A DNA stretch of 6,059 nucleotides from JAFDWI01 sp964544305 (GTDB taxonomy: Bacteria > Actinomycetota > Acidimicrobiia > Acidimicrobiales > Iamiaceae). Positions 5,937-6,059 of the stretch are shown here, piece by piece; within the stretch, counting starts at the first letter, position 1; every line of letters starts with the position of its first letter. Location: the NCBI GenBank assembly GCA_964544305.1, contig CAZJAZ010000082.1, positions 1 to 6,059 of the forward strand, given 5' to 3'. The notes under the pieces were generated by a model. That model did no database searches. It was given only the letters and a program-made list of their open reading frames with translations, and was not told the origin of the DNA. A program made the translations under genes and the position numbers.

Positions 5937-6013
5937 GGGCGATTAGCTCAGTTGGCTAGAGCACCTGCATGACGCGCAGGGGGTCAGGGGTTCGAGTCCC
6001 TTATCGCCCACCA
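5937..6013 (+). tRNA. tRNA-Val (anticodon GAC)
   Basis: The cloverleaf folds completely. The acceptor stem is GGGCGAT (5937-5943) with ATCGCCC (6003-6009). The D stem is GCTC (5946-5949) with GAGC (5959-5962). The anticodon stem is CCTGC (5964-5968) with GCAGG (5976-5980) around the loop ATGACGC, whose GAC at 5971-5973 reads the Val codon GUC (and GUU by wobble). The T arm is AGGGG-TTCGAGT-CCCTT (5986-6002) with one G-U pair. The discriminator is A6010 and CCA is encoded at 6011-6013. No intron, and all stems are intact. Confidence 0.97.
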
Positions 6014-6028
6014 ACGTTTCGTATTTCA

Positions 6029-6059
6029 AACCCCGTAGCGGTTCGCCGCTGCGGGGTTC
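6029..6059 (+). terminator. Rho-independent terminator after tRNA-Val
   Basis: A 13-bp stem, AACCCCGTAGCGG (6029-6041) with CCGCTGCGGGGTT (6046-6058), encloses the tetraloop TTCG. All pairs are Watson-Crick except one G-T (6036/6051). The window stops one base after the stem, so the T-tract cannot be checked. The position 15 bp after the tRNA fits a transcript end; the AAA before the stem would let it work in both directions. Confidence 0.8.

Noticed and set aside
5937..6013. tRNA-Val as a possible integration (att) site for a mobile element
   Set aside because: tRNA genes are frequent integration targets, but no integrase or repeated tRNA 3' end is present, and the downstream sequence is an ordinary terminator.
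1..6059. CRISPR array, insertion sequence or tandem repeats
   Set aside because: I saw no regularly spaced repeats, terminal inverted repeats or transposase-like frame on either strand.

Overview
The window reads as a chromosomal segment of an actinobacterium, with Acidimicrobiia as my best guess at class level. This is an inference. The supporting points are the moderately high G+C content, two putative F420-dependent luciferase-like oxidoreductases, a flavoprotein monooxygenase, GTG starts, and two genes whose only visible start signal is a -10-like hexamer six bases before the start codon (leaderless style). Nothing here looks recently mobile: I found no transposase, integrase, phage gene, CRISPR array or rRNA.

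Layout. Bases 1-391 hold the 3' end of an unrecognised plus-strand gene with a possible dimeric alpha/beta-barrel fold. After 3 nt comes a zinc-independent quinone oxidoreductase-type dehydrogenase (395-1336). Converging on it across 39 bp is a minus-strand Baeyer-Villiger-type flavin monooxygenase (1376 to about 2845). Upstream of that gene, on the same strand, is a luciferase-like (LLM) oxidoreductase (2975-3862). A 99-bp divergent promoter region separates it from a second, different LLM oxidoreductase on the plus strand (3962-4810). A CorA-type magnesium/cobalt channel follows (4849-5886), then tRNA-Val(GAC) (5937-6013) and a strong hairpin terminator at the right edge.

How the genes may fit together. 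Four consecutive genes encode oxidoreductases that use NADPH, FAD or probably F420. They could form a small catabolic or detoxifying set acting on ketones, enones or quinones, but no substrate can be read from the sequence. corA and the tRNA are housekeeping genes and probably unrelated to it. I do not see a novel defence or mobile system. The points most worth a second look are the repeated leaderless-type promoter spacing, the conflicting start signals at the 5' end of corA, and a 13-bp palindrome beside a candidate promoter of the monooxygenase gene.
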